Assembly (NCBI RefSeq): GCF_001949145.1
Contig: NW_019091452.1
Location: forward strand, 916,006 to 966,505
Direction: 5' to 3'
Source of the DNA: Acanthaster planci
Taxonomy: Eukaryota > Echinodermata > Asteroidea > Valvatida > Acanthasteridae
DNA: 50,500 bases
Numbering within the stretch: the stretch's first letter is position 1; the number at the start of each line of letters is the position of its first letter. Shown piece after piece: positions 48,001-50,500 of the stretch. The position numbers were made by a program, and so were the translations under genes. Under the pieces are notes generated by a model that worked only from the letters and a program-made list of their open reading frames with translations, searched no databases and had not been told where the DNA came from.

Positions 48001-49080
48001 GTATACTTGAGACTCTAAGTTGTTTTTTTGTGTCTTCTCCAGAAGACGGACTAGATCTTTAGTGACTTGGAAGTTCAAACTTTGCATGTTGCAGGAGGAA
48101 CTTTCAAACTACACCTGGATCCCTTTTTGCTTTCAACCTTGTCTGCATGATATTGGATCATTTGCATATTGAAAACCTTGTTATCATAATCAGATGCACT
48201 GACGGTTTGATGTAATGATACAGTGCAACAAAAGATCTTCCGTCTTTCTGAGTACACGGGGTCCTTGTGTACATGTACGCATGTGCTTGACCCTTTTAAT
48301 GGTGTGACTTTACAACAGAAATACTTTCCAAAGTCTCAGACTGACTAAATTCAAAATGATTGCCGTACTCTTTTTTTATTTGGAAGAACAATGAGCATCC
48401 ATTGTGTGCTGGAATAGGAGATAGGGTGATACACACAGCAACAACGTCCCCTTGGCTGTTCATGCAGTTGACTTGGACTGTACCTATCTTAGTTGACCAT
48501 ACTCTGTCGAGGGTGGATTCTGGGGGGTGGGATGGGAGTGTGTGACCGGCCTTCCTAAAATTGAGCCACAATTAATTTCTACAAGTAATGTCAGGACAGC
48601 AGTTTTTTTGGTCTGTTCATTTCCCTTCTCTCTAAAAAATGTAAAAAGCCCCAAAATGTTGCCCTACCCGTGAGAAAGGCCATTAAAGGTCTCATGAAAG
48701 TATTTCCGACTTTCATAGGCACCATGAAAGTTTCCACCCCCCCCCCAAAAAAAAACTTGGTTTTGGATCTGTCCATGTATTCTGCTGGGTGCACATGTGC
48801 GGTCTGTTAGTGTCACCGTAGGCCCGCACAGAACTTTCAACCCGAGTTGAAAAACTTCTCACCCAAACTAGTAACCTGTCTCCAGTCCAGTGAACATGAA
48901 GCAAAGAATGTATTCAGAAAAAGTAAATTCACCCGGTGTCTGTCTTTTTCTCTACTTCCCAGGCTTCACCAACTACCTTTTATCCGAGGACTGTGATATC
49001 TTTGACTCACAGCACAGGCATGTGTGTCAGGACATGACGCAACCTCTATCCCACTACTTCATAGCGTCATCGCACAATAC
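38925..49080 (+). CDS. PLCL: PLCL/PRIP-type phospholipase C-like protein (partial, 8 exons)
   Basis: Exons 38925-39074, 40836-41048, 41607-41646, 41879-42008, 42940-43058, 44955-45018, 47892-47985 and 48963-49080 total 928 nt and keep one frame across every junction. The product has a PH domain (exons 1-2; [38 protein letters not shown]), EF-hand region (exons 3-7; [24 protein letters not shown]) and the first turn of the X domain ([16 protein letters not shown]). These strings resemble vertebrate PLCL1/PLCL2 more than PLC-delta or PLC-eta as I remember them. Vertebrate PRIPs bind Ins(1,4,5)P3 and partners such as protein phosphatase 1 and GABARAP, and lack lipase activity because the second catalytic histidine is replaced. 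Here the first catalytic-type His (codon 49073-49075) is present, but the second would lie in an exon beyond the window, so inactivity is inferred from family only. The EF-hand loops lack a clear Ca2+-binding consensus. The start codon is not visible; the first exon begins with the last two bases of a codon. Confidence 0.9.
39400..39600. repeat. Inverted repeat enclosing an 18-bp tandem array (PLCL intron)
   Basis: TTCAATTGGGGACCCTGAAC then AATAG is inverted near 39560-39585 (AATAGAGGGTCCCCAGTTGC). Between them GGTCCCCGATTGACAGAG is repeated three times (39451-39504). Confidence 0.65.
40525..40620. repeat. TACATGTA cluster and B-box-like site (PLCL intron)
   Basis: CATACATGTACATACCCGG and GTACATGTACATG at 40525-40556, then GCTGCAGGTTCAAATCCC near 40594-40611, which resembles a pol III B box. 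No A box was seen, so a SINE is only possible. Confidence 0.45.
40836..41048 (+). CDS. PLCL: PLCL exon b: C-terminal half of PH domain
   Basis: The acceptor TGTAG ends at 40835. Base A from the previous exon plus TC gives Ile, then [19 protein letters not shown], matching the PLCL PH domain. It continues through [20 protein letters not shown] to [13 protein letters not shown], whose Trp is the conserved one of the PH C-terminal helix. The exon is clearly richer in G and C than the flanking introns. The donor is taken as GTAGGT at 41049 (exon ends T, phase 1). GTAGAT at 41043 is an in-frame alternative that would shorten the protein by two residues. Confidence 0.9.
41607..41646 (+). CDS. PLCL: PLCL exon c: 40-nt PH/EF-hand linker exon
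   Basis: A pyrimidine-rich acceptor ending TTTTTTGCAG precedes the exon. Read in the phase left by exon b it encodes [12 protein letters not shown] plus two bases (AG) of the next codon. The matching linker in vertebrate PLCL proteins has a similar short polar sequence before a Trp-containing helix. The downstream boundary is not GT: the next bases are ATATCCTTT, a U12-type AT donor. Joining to exon d restores an Arg-Trp pair (AG+G, TGG). Reading through instead gives YPLL and a stop at 41660-41662. Confidence 0.8.
41647..41878 (+). other. U12-type AT-AC intron in PLCL
   Basis: The intron starts ATATCCTTT (41647-41655), which is the minor-spliceosome 5' consensus. It has CCTTAAC (41852-41858), matching the U12 branch site, and ends in AC at 41877-41878 about 20 nt later, without a classical pyrimidine-tract/AG end. 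Splicing gives phase 2 and joins MRD-R-W-LQEMF in frame. The GT-AG alternatives fail: no AG lies between the in-frame TGA at 41862-41864 and the required Trp codon at 41880. At 232 nt it is the shortest visible intron. The PLC family is, to my memory, among those reported to carry U12 introns. Confidence 0.88.
41879..42008 (+). CDS. PLCL: PLCL exon d: first EF-hand helices
   Basis: This exon follows the AT-AC intron and opens with G completing Arg, then [15 protein letters not shown] and [14 protein letters not shown], ending VRQKFK at a phase-0 boundary with donor GTGGGT. It corresponds to the first EF-hand pair of PLC-family proteins. The loop [13 protein letters not shown] lacks the regular acidic spacing of a Ca2+-binding loop, as in many PLC EF-hands. 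Internal ATG at 41892 is not a start; coding clearly extends upstream through the Trp codon. Confidence 0.9.
42422..42802. mobile_element. Shorter relative of the GGGTTCCCA family (PLCL intron)
   Basis: The element starts GTTCCCCCATGGTCATGGAA and ends near TTTCTGTGGGAAGTCTG. It shares GGAATCCTGTTGTCAGAG with 37135-37152 and the same end structure. It lies in the intron between exons d and e. Confidence 0.55.
42940..43058 (+). CDS. PLCL: PLCL exon e: EF-hand region
   Basis: The acceptor CTTCGTCAG and donor GTTAGT bound an exon in phase 0 at the left and leaving AG at the right. It encodes [13 protein letters not shown], then [12 protein letters not shown] and [10 protein letters not shown]. 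The [10 protein letters not shown] string is a strong PLCL signature in vertebrate members as I recall them. The remaining AG joins G of the next exon to make Arg followed by Tyr-Ser-Ser. Confidence 0.9.
44421..44670 (-). mobile_element. MITE family 1, full copy (PLCL intron)
   Basis: CGGGTATTTTCCAGAAATTA then GGGCTC at the left is mirrored by GGACCCCTAATTTCTGGAAT then TACCCG at the right. TA directly flanks both sides, consistent with a TA target duplication as in Tc1/mariner-type MITEs. The reverse complement matches 1608-1799. Confidence 0.8.
44857..44881. repeat. TACATGTA cluster
   Basis: ATACATGTACATGTATACAT about 75 bp before exon f. Confidence 0.75.
44955..45018 (+). CDS. PLCL: PLCL exon f: short EF-hand exon ending FLEAEQG
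   Basis: The acceptor CTCATCAG ends at 44954. The exon encodes [21 protein letters not shown]. The last seven residues are a hallmark of PLC EF-hand regions. The donor GTTCGT at 45019 is weak but is the one that keeps phase 0 with the next exon. A GTAAAC four bases on would break the frame. This 64-nt exon is easily missed by gene finders. Confidence 0.82.
45019..47891 (+). other. PLCL intron between exons f and g
   Basis: The longest visible intron, 2.87 kb. It includes a GT/TTTTG-rich low-complexity block (45255-45390) and, at 47640-47825, a protein-like minus-strand frame with one stop that I could not assign. Confidence 0.75.
47892..47985 (+). CDS. PLCL: PLCL exon g: EF-hand to X-domain linker
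   Basis: Acceptor TGCGCAG ends at 47891 and donor GTGGGT begins at 47986. The exon encodes [19 protein letters not shown], then a charged [12 protein letters not shown], and leaves one G for the next codon. INKYEPS and the following EGxxKG motif are typical of the PLCL/PLC region just before the X domain. The Met here is internal, not a start. Confidence 0.88.
48963..49080 (+). CDS. PLCL: PLCL exon h: beginning of X domain with first catalytic-type His
   Basis: The acceptor TACTTCCCAG and donor GTAAGC bound 118 nt that encode [20 protein letters not shown], then [12 protein letters not shown] and ASSHNT. SSHNT holds the first histidine-asparagine pair of the PI-PLC X domain (His at 49073-49075). 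The exon ends in phase 2 (AC). The following exon, expected to begin Tyr-Leu, is not found in the remaining 1.4 kb, so the gene runs out of the window. Confidence 0.9.
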
Positions 49081-49178
49081 GTAAGCATTTGAGTATAATT
49101 TGTATGATTTTGTACAGTAACTTTTTTTACTAAAAAGGAGCCATGAGCTAGGTCATTGTCTAATTATTGCTAGACCTG

Positions 49179-49414
49179 GAGCCAATTTCATAGCACTGCT
49201 TAAGCAAAAAAATTATTTGAGCGTGAAATAACCTAGCTTGACAAATCAGGTTACCAGCCAAAACTTCTTGTGATGTATATTGTTTTGGAATGGTATTTAC
49301 CTGTCTTTTGGTTAGCATGACAATCACATAGAGTTTGAGCTGGCAACCTTTGTTTATTTATTTTTTTGCACTTAAACAAAGTCTGTGCTTAAGCAGCTCT
49401 ATGAAATTGGCCCC
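49179..49414. mobile_element. MITE family 3, copy 2 (PLCL intron)
   Basis: GAGCCAATTTCATAGCACTG and CTTAAGCA at the left are mirrored by TGCTTAAGCAGCTCTATGAA then ATTGGCCCC. CCTGG flanks both sides and could be a target duplication. It lies about 100 bp downstream of exon h, in the intron. Confidence 0.8.
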
Positions 49415-49894
49415 TGGAATTTTATACTTTCATTGCCGAGTATTAAACTAGAACTGTAATGAATGTTCATTTGAATTCTACACATAAGTGTTCAAACGTA
49501 ACATTATCCTATGCTTGATTTACAAATACCAGCACACGTACCCATGATGCATGCACTTTAAGCAAATTTCCTTACTAACCTGCTGACATACAATTATGCT
49601 AACCCCTGAAGCGTGCTAACCATTTGCACATTATTTTCGTTAATAGGCATGTTTTGCTAAAAAAAGGCTAGTTTACAGAACGCATAAAATAGGAGTGATT
49701 CATATGATGATGTACCCACAACATCTACTATTTCCCCCCAAAGTCATCTTTTTTATCTGGGAAGTTGATGTTGGTAACTATGCTGTGGTTTCATTACGGG
49801 CTACCGCTCTTTGAAGATAGCGAAATCCAGCACGGGGAGACTTTGAGACACTGGTGGCAGCAGACACACTGGTCCTTTTTAAAGGTATTGCATG

Positions 49895-49985
49895 TGCTCA
49901 GAACTACGCATTCATGCTCAGAACAATGTGTGCATGCTCAGACCAATGGGTGCATGCTCAGACCAATGCGTGCATGCTCAGAACT
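49895..49985 (+). repeat. Minisatellite, 20-bp unit x about 4.5 (PLCL intron)
   Basis: Units beginning TGCTCAGA occur at 49895, 49915, 49935, 49955 and 49975. The consensus is TGCTCAGACCAATGGGTGCA, with the first unit most diverged. Confidence 0.9.
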
Positions 49986-50500
49986 GGATAAAAAGGATCG
50001 GTATTTCTGTCGCCACCAAGCATCTAAAAGTCTTTCATTGAGGTCACTAGATATCATTTTTTTTTTTGAATGGTATTTACTAGAAGTCAAAAATAGGAGT
50101 GATTCACAATATGATGCACCCCCTACTTCCATTTCGGAAGTTGACATTGGTAGCTACATGTATGACAGTTTAATTACGGGGTGCAATTCTTTTATGATAT
50201 TGAAATGCAACGATTGAGTTGATGGAAGTTGACAAATTGAAGAGATGTGTGTGCTAGCTGTCTTGCCATCTGATGTAATGACAAGAGCGAGGAATTTGCA
50301 AATTCATGTTTTGGAAATGTGGACAAGGAATCATAAGCTTGCAAGCGTGTTCTGCTGGTACAAGGCACAAAAGACAGTGAAGGAACCAACAAGTTACCAC
50401 CAAATAAGACTTAAAGGTTTTCATGGTGAAAGAAACTAGCTTTATTGTAAAGATTGCGGTGACACCATGTATTTATCTCTTCTTTGAGTATGTGCGGTTC

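Noticed and set aside
38925-49080. PLC-delta or PLC-eta as the identity
   Set aside because: Strings such as [31 protein letters not shown] and the run before the X domain fit PLCL better from memory. A phylogeny would settle it.
1-50500. CRISPR array, operon, prophage or other prokaryotic system
   Set aside because: The short tandem repeats lack unique spacers, there are no dense ORFs or ribosome-binding sites, and the exon-intron structure is eukaryotic.

Overview
This is eukaryotic genomic DNA from an animal: split coding exons with GT-AG introns, one AT-AC intron, tRNA-headed SINEs, many short inverted-repeat transposons, and no bacterial gene organisation. The dense interspersed palindromes TACATGTA and TACCGGTA, the MITE-like families and the protein sequence suggest a marine invertebrate deuterostome, most likely an echinoderm. 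That placement is an inference; no species can be named.

The only gene I can support is on the + strand at the right end (38925-49080, continuing past the window). Eight exons join in one reading frame and encode about 309 residues: a PH domain, an EF-hand region, and the start of the catalytic-type X domain. The closest remembered family is PLCL (PRIP), the phospholipase C-like proteins that bind inositol phosphates but are catalytically inactive in vertebrates. The gene is partial at both ends. The N-terminal exon(s) lie upstream and were not located; the rest of the X domain, the Y domain and the C2 domain lie beyond base 50500. The intron between the third and fourth visible exons (41647-41878) has U12 (minor spliceosome) AT-AC signals and no workable GT-AG alternative.

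The left 38.9 kb holds no convincing host protein-coding exon. It is either intergenic or a long 5' intron of the PLCL gene; at least its right end must be intron, because the first visible exon begins inside a codon. It contains two tRNA-type SINE pieces plus weaker ones, a decayed GIY-YIG (Penelope-like) retroelement 3' end near 7.3 kb, a 370-bp dispersed repeat present twice (5.6 and 10.5 kb), and a 59-nt perfect-length palindromic element present twice in opposite orientation (11.5 and 14.6 kb). It also carries at least eight inverted-repeat (MITE or fold-back) elements, several tandem duplications (periods 18, 20, 48, 48 and 127 bp), a CCTG microsatellite and many TACATGTA clusters. Related MITE copies also sit in the PLCL introns, linking the two halves of the window.

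I found no operon, CRISPR array, complete tRNA or rRNA gene, or clear novel system. The items most worth a second look are the AT-AC intron, the paired palindromic elements with compensatory stem changes, and the set of MITE families visible from internal evidence.
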